Position numbers and translations under genes: made by a program. From positions 1 to 8,292 of the forward strand of contig URHD01000081.1 in the NCBI GenBank assembly GCA_900547585.1: DNA of 8,292 nucleotides. The letters are read 5' to 3'. Shown here piece by piece: positions 1-5,755 of this stretch (positions within the stretch are counted from its first letter, which is position 1; every line of letters begins with the position of its first letter). A model generated the notes under the pieces. That model saw only the letters and a list, made by a program, of their open reading frames with translations, had not been told where the DNA came from and did no database searches. The DNA is from an uncultured bacterium (GTDB taxonomy: Bacteria; Cyanobacteriota; Vampirovibrionia; Gastranaerophilales; Gastranaerophilaceae).

Positions 1-455
1 AAAACTTGAGGATGCTCAAGAACCAGAATTCCGCCTTTATTTAAAATATTTTTCTCATTAATAACCCTGACAACATCATCATAAAGCCCCATTGCATAAG
101 GGGGGTCGACGTAAATTACATCGTAGCTTTTTGAAACAGTTTTGAGAAGCTTTAGGGCATCGCCATAAAATATCCCCGCAGAAATGCCCAGTATTTTGGC
201 ATTTTCTTTTAAAAGCGCAAAGGTTTTCCGGTCTTTTTCAAGAAAATCAACAGAAGCAAACCCGCGCGAAGCAGCCTCAAAGCCAATTATCCCCGAACCT
301 GCAAAAATATCCAAAAACGCTGAACCGTCAAAATCAATCAAATTTGCAAGAACATTGAAGAGGCTTTCTCTGGTTTTGGAAAGCGTAGGCCGAACATTGG
401 AGCCTTTTGGTGAGATGATTTTTCTTGATTTTAAATAGCCGCCCGTGATTTGCAT
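1..455 (-). CDS. rsmD: 16S rRNA (guanine(966)-N2)-methyltransferase RsmD, 3' end cut by window edge
   Basis: I translated the minus strand from the ATG at 455-453. The frame stays open for 151 codons to the window edge; RsmD proteins are usually about 180-190 residues, so roughly 30 C-terminal residues are missing. RsmD methylates N2 of G966 (E. coli numbering) in 16S rRNA of the 30S subunit, using S-adenosylmethionine. Visible hallmarks are the N-terminal GGYLKSRKI and RPTLSKTRESLFNVL (residues 5-36), the SAM-binding motif FLDIFAGSGIIGFEAASRG (47-65) and the catalytic DPPY (117-120). The start lies only 4 bp after the rseP stop and has no Shine-Dalgarno in the upstream A-rich sequence, so translation is probably coupled to rseP. 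Family assignment is firm from the motifs; the exact target base is inferred from the family. Confidence 0.93.
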   Translation of the reverse strand, partial: MQITGGYLKSRKIISPKGSNVRPTLSKTRESLFNVLANLIDFDGSAFLDIFAGSGIIGFEAASRGFASVDFLEKDRKTFALLKENAKILGISAGIFYGDALKLLKTVSKSYDVIYVDPPYAMGLYDDVVRVINEKNILNKGGILVLEHPQV

Positions 456-459
456 GTTT

Positions 460-1830
460 TTATATCTGTTTTGTGACCAGAGCAAAGATGTCGTTTAGAA
501 TAATCAGCAACATCAGCGCTATGAGTATGAAAAATCCCGTATTCGCGACTTTTTCAATCGTTTTTTCGTTAACCGGACGGCCTTTAATTTTTTCAATAAT
601 CAAAAACATCAAATGCCCGCCGTCAAGCGCAGGAATCGGCAAAATATTGATAATAGCAAGGTTCATGCTGATAATTGCAGTCAAAAGCAGCCCCTTGAAC
701 AGCCCCTGATTCTGGATTACATCACCGCCGAGCTTTGTAATCGCAACGATTCCATGCAAATCCTTCATCGGAATCTGTCCTGTGAAAAGTTTTCCGAGTC
801 CGATTACCATCATTTCCGTATTTATCCAGAGATAATCAAACGATTTTGTCAAAATCTGCGCAGGCGTTTTTGTCGGAATCAAAACCTCCTGAAGATTCTG
901 CTGAATTCCTATCATTCCCTTTTCATCAGAGTAAATCGGCTTGAGATTAACCTCTTTTCCCTCGCGAAGAACCGTGAAATTCATCGGTTTTTGCGTATCA
1001 GAGAGCGCTTTTGCAATATTTTCAAGGGTAATATTGTTATTTTCTTCAACAACAAAAGATTTTTCTCCCTGAATTTTGTTTCTCAAATCGATTTCATCTT
1101 TTGTGAGCTCAATTTCATCTGTTTTTGGCTGCTCAAGCCCGAGAAGAACATCATTTGAAAGCTTTATAGAATTTTCATCCGTTGGAGAAACAAGATGGAC
1201 TTTTGTACCTTTTGAGATTTCACCCTCTGTGATTTTCGGATTTTTAGCCTTCAATTCACCCAGAACAGCCTCATATTTTTCCTGAGAAACAAAGCCGTCG
1301 TGTTTTTTGCTCATCTGGGCATATTTATTGACCTGAAAAGGATAAATTATGTCAGAACCGTTAATTTTAAGGATTTTATCGCCTGTTTGCATGCCTGATT
1401 TGTAGATTGCAGCCTCTTTTGGAGCAACAATTTTGGCAATATAAATATCATATTTGCCAGCAGGAAGCTTATGCCAGATTGCCGCAGTCATAACAACAAG
1501 AACAATCGCGCACAAAACATTAGCAACAACACCCGCTGAAATAACGACCGCTCTTTGCCATACAGGTTTGTTAGAGAATCTTTCTGACGAATCCATCGGG
1601 ATTTCCGAGTTTTCATCATCATCTGGAAAGGAAACATACCCCCCGAGCAAAAGCGCATGGACAAGAATCTTTGTATCGCCGATTTGCCCCTCAAAAAGCG
1701 TAGGCCCGAAAGGCAATCCGAAACCGAATTTATCTACTTTTATGCCCATCATTCTTGCTGCGAGGAAATGCCCGGCCTCATGCACAAGAATTAACAAGCT
1801 TATTAACAAAATCATTATAATTACGTTCAT
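460..1830 (-). CDS. rseP: RseP-family site-2 zinc metalloprotease with an enlarged PDZ region
   Basis: This is a 456-residue membrane protease of family M50 that cuts transmembrane segments of regulators such as anti-sigma factors and cleans up signal peptides. The first membrane helix carries the zinc motif HEAGH (17-21). Next come HALLLGGYVSFP (58-69), a second helix (about 92-118), a periplasmic PDZ region, and a third helix with NILPIPALDGGH (395-406), which supplies the third zinc ligand Asp403. The last helix is about 430-452. The PDZ domain seems split: its first half is about 128-161 (AIYKSGMQTGDKILKING), its second half about 266-300 (FTVLREGKEVNLKPIY), and roughly 100 charged residues lie between. 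A tandem-PDZ reading as in E. coli RseP is less likely, because no second GxxxGDxIxxING motif is visible. The purine-rich GAGAGAG at 1835-1841 may serve as a weak ribosome site. It is first in an operon with rsmD. Its substrate here is unknown. Confidence 0.95.
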   Translation of the reverse strand: MNVIIMILLISLLILVHEAGHFLAARMMGIKVDKFGFGLPFGPTLFEGQIGDTKILVHALLLGGYVSFPDDDENSEIPMDSSERFSNKPVWQRAVVISAGVVANVLCAIVLVVMTAAIWHKLPAGKYDIYIAKIVAPKEAAIYKSGMQTGDKILKINGSDIIYPFQVNKYAQMSKKHDGFVSQEKYEAVLGELKAKNPKITEGEISKGTKVHLVSPTDENSIKLSNDVLLGLEQPKTDEIELTKDEIDLRNKIQGEKSFVVEENNNITLENIAKALSDTQKPMNFTVLREGKEVNLKPIYSDEKGMIGIQQNLQEVLIPTKTPAQILTKSFDYLWINTEMMVIGLGKLFTGQIPMKDLHGIVAITKLGGDVIQNQGLFKGLLLTAIISMNLAIINILPIPALDGGHLMFLIIEKIKGRPVNEKTIEKVANTGFFILIALMLLIILNDIFALVTKQI

Positions 1831-1860
1831 TTTTCTCTCTCTTTCAGGTTGATGAGTTCC

Positions 1861-1869
1861 ATTTTACCA
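1861..1869 (-). promoter_or_regulatory. candidate extended -10 promoter for rseP-rsmD
   Basis: Read on the minus strand this is TGGTAAAAT, an extended -10 (TGn plus 5 of 6 matches to TATAAT), giving a start near 1854 and a leader of about 24 nt before the rseP ATG. No good -35 is seen. It overlaps the -35-like hexamer of the comF promoter, so the two may compete. This is pattern matching only. Confidence 0.4.
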
Positions 1870-1893
1870 TACAAACCCGATTCGTATTATAAT
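1864..1893 (+). promoter_or_regulatory. candidate sigma70-type promoter for comF, placing the start at or next to the ATG
   Basis: There is a perfect TATAAT at 1888-1893, with TTACCA (4 of 6 matches to TTGACA) at 1864-1869, spacer 18 bp. The expected transcription start, about 7 nt after the -10, falls at 1900-1901, exactly at the comF ATG. No Shine-Dalgarno precedes that ATG, so the transcript is probably leaderless or nearly so. Confidence 0.5.
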
Positions 1894-1900
1894 TATTAAT

Positions 1901-2554
1901 ATGATTAATATTTTTGCGCAATTGCTCGATTTGATATACAAAAAGCGTTGTTATTTCTGCCGCTCCTGTGCAGAATCCACTGTAATGTGCTCAAAATGTT
2001 ACGATTCAATCGAACTTTTGCCGCCGCAGCCGGTTATGAAACTGGATGATTTACCGGTTTTCAGCGCCGCTGTTTATGCAAAGAACGTTACAAAGCTTAT
2101 TCGCGCAGTAAAATACCACAATCAGCATGAACTGGCTCATTTTCAGGCGAAATTAATGTACGATTTGTGGAAAAATACAGAATATGCAGGAAAAAATTTT
2201 GTTATTGTGCCCGTTCCATTGCACAAAAAACGTTTGAAAAAGCGTGGTTACAACCATATGACGCTTGTCGCGAATGAATTTGCTAGAATGAGCGGATATG
2301 AAACAAAAGAAGAATTAATCACAAGAATCAAAGAAACAAAAGCTCAGTACAAACTTTCAAAAGAAGAAAGGCAGAAAAATCTTCATATGGCGTTCAAATG
2401 TGACAAAAATTTGTACCGCGGGGAAAATCTCCTGATTATTGACGATATTTTGACCACAGGAAGCACTCTGCATGAGATAATTTCAGAGTTTGAGCGCAAC
2501 GGTATAAACAAAATTGTTTGTCTGACCACCAGCTGCACAGCGCAGCATGTTTAA
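1901..2554 (+). CDS. comF: ComF family phosphoribosyltransferase-like protein
   Basis: This 217-residue protein has the usual ComF layout: an N-terminal zinc-ribbon-like cluster (CYFC at 17-20 and CSKC at 30-33, with an extra Cys23), the segment VPVPLHKKRLKKRGYNHM (103-120), and the PRPP-binding motif LLIIDDILTTGST (177-189) with the Asp-Asp pair and TTGST loop of type I phosphoribosyltransferases. ComF proteins act in the cytosol and are needed for DNA uptake in naturally competent bacteria, probably handling incoming single-stranded DNA; their chemistry is unsettled. No other competence gene is in the window. The ATG at 1901 is preferred because the cysteine cluster begins at residue 17 and the next Met is residue 29. 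No ribosome binding site is seen upstream. It is transcribed away from rseP and ends 339 bp before the next gene. Confidence 0.93.
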   Translation: MINIFAQLLDLIYKKRCYFCRSCAESTVMCSKCYDSIELLPPQPVMKLDDLPVFSAAVYAKNVTKLIRAVKYHNQHELAHFQAKLMYDLWKNTEYAGKNFVIVPVPLHKKRLKKRGYNHMTLVANEFARMSGYETKEELITRIKETKAQYKLSKEERQKNLHMAFKCDKNLYRGENLLIIDDILTTGSTLHEIISEFERNGINKIVCLTTSCTAQHV

Positions 2555-2556
2555 GA

Positions 2557-2636
2557 GTTCCGGATATAATGAGGAACAAAAAGCAAGTTTTTACGATTGA
2601 CAACAGGCTTTTTGTCTTCCTGAAGTCATTTTCAGG
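2557..2636. repeat. three small inverted repeats just after comF
   Basis: Three inverted repeats follow the comF stop: GTTCC (2557-2561) with GGAAC (2573-2577); ACAAAAAGC (2576-2584) with GCTTTTTGT (2607-2615), 9 bp perfect with a 22-nt loop; and CCTGAA (2619-2624) with TTCAGG (2631-2636), loop 6. None is a GC-rich stem followed by a clean T run, so a classic intrinsic terminator is not shown. The 9-bp pair ends in a T tract within the stem and might weaken comF transcription. Confidence 0.45.
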
Positions 2637-2688
2637 GCCGAAAGATAGAAATTGAAACATCCCGCCCTTGCGATTCTTGGTCAAACCC

Positions 2689-2828
2689 GGAATGACATCA
2701 TCCTATTGTTGTCATTCCAGTGAAAAGGGGAATCTCCGGTTTCGCCGGTCAAAAACAAAAACATGAAAATCAGCTTCCGACAACGAGATTTATACACGTC
2801 TATTCCAATCTTGAAAATTCGGAATGAC
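2689..2828. repeat. intergenic palindromic repeat block with five alternating ATTCC/GGAAT half-sites
   Basis: This is the core of the 339-bp gene-free stretch 2555-2893. It holds GGAAT at 2689-2693, ATTCC at 2714-2718, GGAAT at 2729-2733, ATTCC at 2802-2806 and GGAAT at 2821-2825, alternating in orientation. The longest pair is GGAATGACA (2689-2697) with TGTCATTCC (2710-2718), 9 bp perfect with a 12-nt loop. GTCATTCC (2711-2718) is also an exact inverted copy of GGAATGAC (2821-2828), bounding a 118-bp unit. A CCGG-TTTCG-CCGG hairpin sits at 2736-2748. The layout resembles the dispersed palindromic intergenic repeats of many bacteria that carry TCATTCC/GGAATGA ends, but family membership cannot be tested here. 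No coding potential is convincing. Confidence 0.6.
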
Positions 2829-2844
2829 CGCATTAATTTACAAT

Positions 2845-2873
2845 TAAACAACAACCCCGATTTATGCTAAAAT
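2845..2873 (+). promoter_or_regulatory. candidate promoter of the ricT / FlhA-C-like operon
   Basis: An extended -10, TGCTAAAAT (2865-2873), lies 17 bp after TAAACA (2845-2850; 4 of 6 matches to TTGACA). The predicted start near 2880 leaves a leader of about 14 nt that begins with the Shine-Dalgarno AAGGAAG at 2881-2887. Spacing and position fit well; this is unsupported by experiment. Confidence 0.5.
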
Positions 2874-2893
2874 ATTAAAAAAGGAAGTTTTTA

Positions 2894-3790
2894 ATGACAC
2901 AATACGCAGTAACACTCATAAAAAATATATTTCATCCCCTGATTGTTCCTGAAACAGCACATGTCGAGCAGGGGCAGCAGGTTCTTGTGAGAACAGAAAG
3001 CGGTGAAGAAGTTGCAAAAGTCCATGCAATTAGCGATGCAGTTGCGAAAGCCTGGCAGAAAAAGAAAACAGAACCACTCCATTTAATTCGTGTCCTGGGC
3101 GAACACGACAAAACTGCACTTGAAGAACTTGAAATTGCAGAGGAAGAAGCGTTCAAAACCTGCAAAAGTATGGTCGCAAGCCACAATTTGAACATGAATC
3201 TTGTTAAAACAAAATACACTTTTGACAAAAGAAAGATAACTTTCTACTATACTGCGCCCGAAAGAGTTGATTTTCGAGGGCTGCTCAAAGATTTAACTCA
3301 GGTGTTCAAACGTGTCCGCATTGATTTGAGGCATATCGGCGTGAGGGATGAAACCGCGCTTCTTGAGGGCAACGGGCTTTGCGGAAGACCTTTTTGCTGT
3401 TGCACTTTTTTGAGAAATTTTGAATCAATCAACATAAAACTCGCAAAAGACCAGGGAATGCCCATTACGCCCGGAAAAATCTCCGGAACCTGCGGAAGAT
3501 TGCTTTGTTGCCTTGATTACGAGTACAAAAATTATATTGATTTTGCAAAACACATGCCGCCCATCGGCTCAGGCGTAATGACGCCTGACGGGCTCGGAAA
3601 AGTTTGCCTTTTGAACTTTTTGAGCGGAAAAATCACGGTAAAACTTGAAGACGGCAAAATCAGCGAATACAAAAAAGAAGATATTGAAATGATTGACGGC
3701 GAAGTCAATATTGAAATTGACGACTCCGTAACCGCATCATATCAGGAAGAACCGGAATACAATATCGACATAAAACAGCTGGAAGACTAA
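2894..3790 (+). CDS. ricT: PSP1 domain protein, RicT/YaaT-like, probable iron-sulfur protein
   Basis: This 298-residue protein has the conserved PSP1/RicT core. An N-terminal beta-barrel-like part contains VLVRTESGEEVAKV (30-43). The cysteine signature follows: GLCGRPFCCCTFL (161-173) and KISGTCGRLLCCLDYE (195-210), giving Cys163, 168, 169, 170, 200, 205 and 206. In Bacillus subtilis, RicT (YaaT) forms the Ric or Y-complex with RicA and RicF, binds [4Fe-4S] clusters through such cysteines, and steers RNase Y-dependent mRNA maturation. RicA and RicF partners are not in the window, so the same role here is inferred. The C-terminal tail (about 260-298) is acidic. A good Shine-Dalgarno (AAGGAAG, 2881-2887) sits 6 nt before the ATG. 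The stop lies 12 bp before the FlhA-C-like gene, so the two are almost certainly cotranscribed. In Bacillus, by contrast, yaaT lies beside holB. Confidence 0.92.
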   Translation: MTQYAVTLIKNIFHPLIVPETAHVEQGQQVLVRTESGEEVAKVHAISDAVAKAWQKKKTEPLHLIRVLGEHDKTALEELEIAEEEAFKTCKSMVASHNLNMNLVKTKYTFDKRKITFYYTAPERVDFRGLLKDLTQVFKRVRIDLRHIGVRDETALLEGNGLCGRPFCCCTFLRNFESINIKLAKDQGMPITPGKISGTCGRLLCCLDYEYKNYIDFAKHMPPIGSGVMTPDGLGKVCLLNFLSGKITVKLEDGKISEYKKEDIEMIDGEVNIEIDDSVTASYQEEPEYNIDIKQLED

Positions 3791-3796
3791 AAAGGA
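3791..3796 (+). promoter_or_regulatory. ribosome binding site of the FlhA-C-like gene
   Basis: AAAGGA starts directly after the ricT stop codon, 6 nt before the ATG at 3803. It fixes this start and shows that the gene has its own translation signal, rather than being the decayed tail of a longer FlhA. Confidence 0.7.
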
Positions 3797-3802
3797 CCAA
3801 AA

Positions 3803-5260
3803 ATGAAATCAACAGGCACCAGATACTGCATAAAAACCTGCTCAAGCGAAAACACGCAGGAACTCGAAAACCTATTAAACGAAATGTCCGCACAGGGCTG
3901 GGAAATTTATACAATGCACGAAGTCGAGGGCGACGACGGTTTCAATTTTAACTGCATTTTTGCACGCGACGCGCAGGAGGAGCCCGAAGAAGAAGATTTT
4001 GATGAACTTTTCGGCTACAAAACCCAGATGCAAAAAATGATTTCAGCAGAAAATGAGCCTTTTGAGCTTTGTGTTGATATTCAGAGAAAAATCAAAGACA
4101 AAAGGAACAGAATTAATAAAATCCGCGCACTTATTGATGAAACCTCAGAACATCAGCGTCAGAAACTTAACAAAGAAATGTCCGTTTGCATGGAGGAGCT
4201 TGCGACCCTTAGAAAAGACCTTCAGCGCGTAATTTCACCGGAAATTATGACTGATAAAATCGGGCAGGACAAAATTTGTATAAAATTGAGCGAAGAAAAT
4301 ATCGAGCTCGTAAATCCTGACCTGGAAGCAAATCTGGTGGCACAGACAGTAAAAATCAGGCAAAAACTTGCTGAAGAACTGGGTTATATTATCCCGAAAA
4401 TAAGATTTGAAAACGATGAAGCGCTTTTATCAAACGAATTTCAGATTGATGTAAGAGGCGTATGCGCATTCAAAGGCGCTGTTTACCCAGGCTGCCTTAT
4501 GTTTTTAAAAGATGAGCTGAATTCGCCCAAAGGCCTGAAAGACGCAATCAAGGATGTTGATTTTTTGAGCGGAAGAAATGTTCTCTGGGTGCCTCAGGAG
4601 AAGACAAAAAACTTCTGGGCGCACGGTTTAACTGCCTCAGAGGTTGTTGCACGCGCTTTGGAATACGTTTGTGTAAAATATGTTGAGGATATTTTTGATT
4701 ATAACGATATAAACCGCTACATTGAGCTTGTCGGTGAGAGCAATCTATACTTAATTGAAAATATAATCCCTGATTTTGTATCGATTGCGGAGTTGAAATT
4801 TATTCTCACAAATCTGATTAAAGAGCGGGTTTCTGTCAAAGATATCCTGTTTATTTTCGAAAAAATCAATGATTTTGCTGACGAGCAGACAAAAGAAGAC
4901 CTTCTGTCAAAGGTTCGTCATGCGCTCGGACGACAGATTTCACAAAGTGCGGCAAATGAAAACAATGTTATACAGGCTTTTGAGCTTTCTGCCGAGCATT
5001 TAAAATATTTTCAGGCTAAAATGTCAGGGAAAAATCCTGTTATCAGAATCGACAATTCCAGAATAAAAGCGATTGCGCAGGGTTTGTACAAAAATGCAGA
5101 AAAATCAGGAATCTTGCCCGAAAATTTAGTACTTATTGTGCCGATGGAAATTCGCCAGATTACGGCGTTTGTTCTTTCGCAGCTGATGACGACAATAAAA
5201 GTCTTAGCAAGAGAAGAAATCGCAGGGGGATATCCTGTCGAGATTTTAGCTGAAGTTTAG
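3803..5260 (+). CDS. soluble FlhA/SctV cytoplasmic-domain (FHIPEP family) protein with DUF4177-like N-terminus
   Basis: This 485-residue protein has three visible parts. Residues 5-55 look like a DUF4177-type small domain (YCIKTCSSENTQELENLLNE, then GWEIYTMHEVEG). Residues about 60-150 are acidic, then charged and helical, probably a coiled coil. Residues about 155-485 follow the cytoplasmic domain of the export gate protein FlhA/SctV from end to end: IRQKLAEELGYIIPKIRF (185-202), FQIDVRGV (213-220), LWVPQEK (261-267), IIPDFVSIAELKFIL (321-335), LIKERVSVKDI (338-348), VRHALGRQIS (371-380) and VLAREEI (467-473). In flagella and injectisomes this domain forms a nonameric ring that receives chaperone-bound export substrates. 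The eight-helix membrane half and its FHIPEP loop are absent, and no hydrophobic segment replaces them, so the protein should be cytosolic. It follows ricT by 12 bp and is convergent with the next gene (7-bp gap). Fold assignment is strong by eye; the function is unknown. Confidence 0.85.
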   Translation: MKSTGTRYCIKTCSSENTQELENLLNEMSAQGWEIYTMHEVEGDDGFNFNCIFARDAQEEPEEEDFDELFGYKTQMQKMISAENEPFELCVDIQRKIKDKRNRINKIRALIDETSEHQRQKLNKEMSVCMEELATLRKDLQRVISPEIMTDKIGQDKICIKLSEENIELVNPDLEANLVAQTVKIRQKLAEELGYIIPKIRFENDEALLSNEFQIDVRGVCAFKGAVYPGCLMFLKDELNSPKGLKDAIKDVDFLSGRNVLWVPQEKTKNFWAHGLTASEVVARALEYVCVKYVEDIFDYNDINRYIELVGESNLYLIENIIPDFVSIAELKFILTNLIKERVSVKDILFIFEKINDFADEQTKEDLLSKVRHALGRQISQSAANENNVIQAFELSAEHLKYFQAKMSGKNPVIRIDNSRIKAIAQGLYKNAEKSGILPENLVLIVPMEIRQITAFVLSQLMTTIKVLAREEIAGGYPVEILAEV

Positions 5261-5267
5261 CGGATGA

Positions 5268-5741
5268 TTATCGAAAATACCGGTTCATAACTTCCGGACT
5301 TAGAACTTTTCCGTTTTCCTTTGCTTTTTTGATTATGTTAAACAAATAATCCACAAGCGGGAATGGATGACAGTGCTCTTTTACAACTTGCTTGAAAATC
5401 GAATCCTGCGCAAATAAAACTTTTGTTCTTGTAATATTTTCAAGCTGCGGCAAAAATTCACGGGCAGAATATGAAACAACATCAGCATTTTTGTTGTTTT
5501 TTAGTAATGATTTACTGTATTGCGTGCCAAAAACCTCATTAAAAACACGCAAAGAATAGACTTTTCCCTTTTTGGTTTCTCTGGACATAATATCCACAAC
5601 TGTGGTGGGCTCGCCCATACAAGCAAACTGCCGTTTTAAAGTTTCAAGCTTTTCAGGCGTTTCTTTCAAATAAAAAACCGCTCTGGAACCGAGTTTTGCA
5701 CCAAAACTCTGATAATAATTGGACTGCTGACGAATTTTCAT
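5268..5741 (-). CDS. uncharacterised 157-residue protein cotranscribed with glgA
   Basis: I do not recognise this family. It is predicted soluble, with no signal peptide or membrane segment. It begins with a short polar leader ending in QSFGAKLG (11-18), then alternating charged helix and strand-like stretches (LKETPEKLETLKRQF, VVDIMSRETKKGKVYSLRVF), and has a basic, helical C-terminus (FNIIKKAKENGKVL). The start at 5741 is supported by AGAGG at 5751-5755, nine bases upstream and overlapping the glgA stop codon, so the gene is read from the glgA transcript. Its leader resembles the first residues of the GlgA-like protein (VTSFALG, 7-13). Such Phe-Gly leaders on unrelated proteins are, as I recall, common in Gastranaerophilales-like genomes. 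A role linked to glycogen is possible from context only. Confidence 0.8.
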   Translation of the reverse strand: MKIRQQSNYYQSFGAKLGSRAVFYLKETPEKLETLKRQFACMGEPTTVVDIMSRETKKGKVYSLRVFNEVFGTQYSKSLLKNNKNADVVSYSAREFLPQLENITRTKVLFAQDSIFKQVVKEHCHPFPLVDYLFNIIKKAKENGKVLSPEVMNRYFR

Positions 5742-5750
5742 ATTTTTTTA

Positions 5751-5755
5751 CCTCT
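5751..5755 (-). promoter_or_regulatory. ribosome binding site overlapping the glgA stop codon
   Basis: Read on the minus strand, the glgA stop TAG (5756-5754) runs into AGAGG (5755-5751), the Shine-Dalgarno of the 157-residue gene, 9 nt before its ATG. The overlap implies a shared transcript and probable translational coupling. Confidence 0.6.

Noticed and set aside
613..1158. Open frame of 181 codons on the plus strand
   Set aside because: It lies wholly inside rseP in the opposite sense, has no family motif and reads as a composition-driven shadow. The minus-strand frame carries the HEAGH and LDGGH motifs.
1454..1852. Open frame of 132 codons on the plus strand
   Set aside because: It is antisense to the start of rseP, with no ribosome site and no recognisable domain.
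2557..2577. GTTCC/GGAAC hairpin as the comF terminator
   Set aside because: The stem is 5 bp with an 11-nt loop and is followed by A residues, not T residues, in the direction of comF transcription.
2436..2684. Open frame of 82 codons on the minus strand across the comF 3' end
   Set aside because: It overlaps the PRPP motif codons of comF and the inverted repeats downstream. Its protein has no recognisable features, so it is unlikely to be real.
3803..5260. The FlhA-C-like gene as a truncated flhA pseudogene
   Set aside because: It has its own Shine-Dalgarno, an uninterrupted frame, a full-length C-terminal domain and a different structured N-terminus. Sequence upstream is the intact ricT gene, not a decayed membrane domain.
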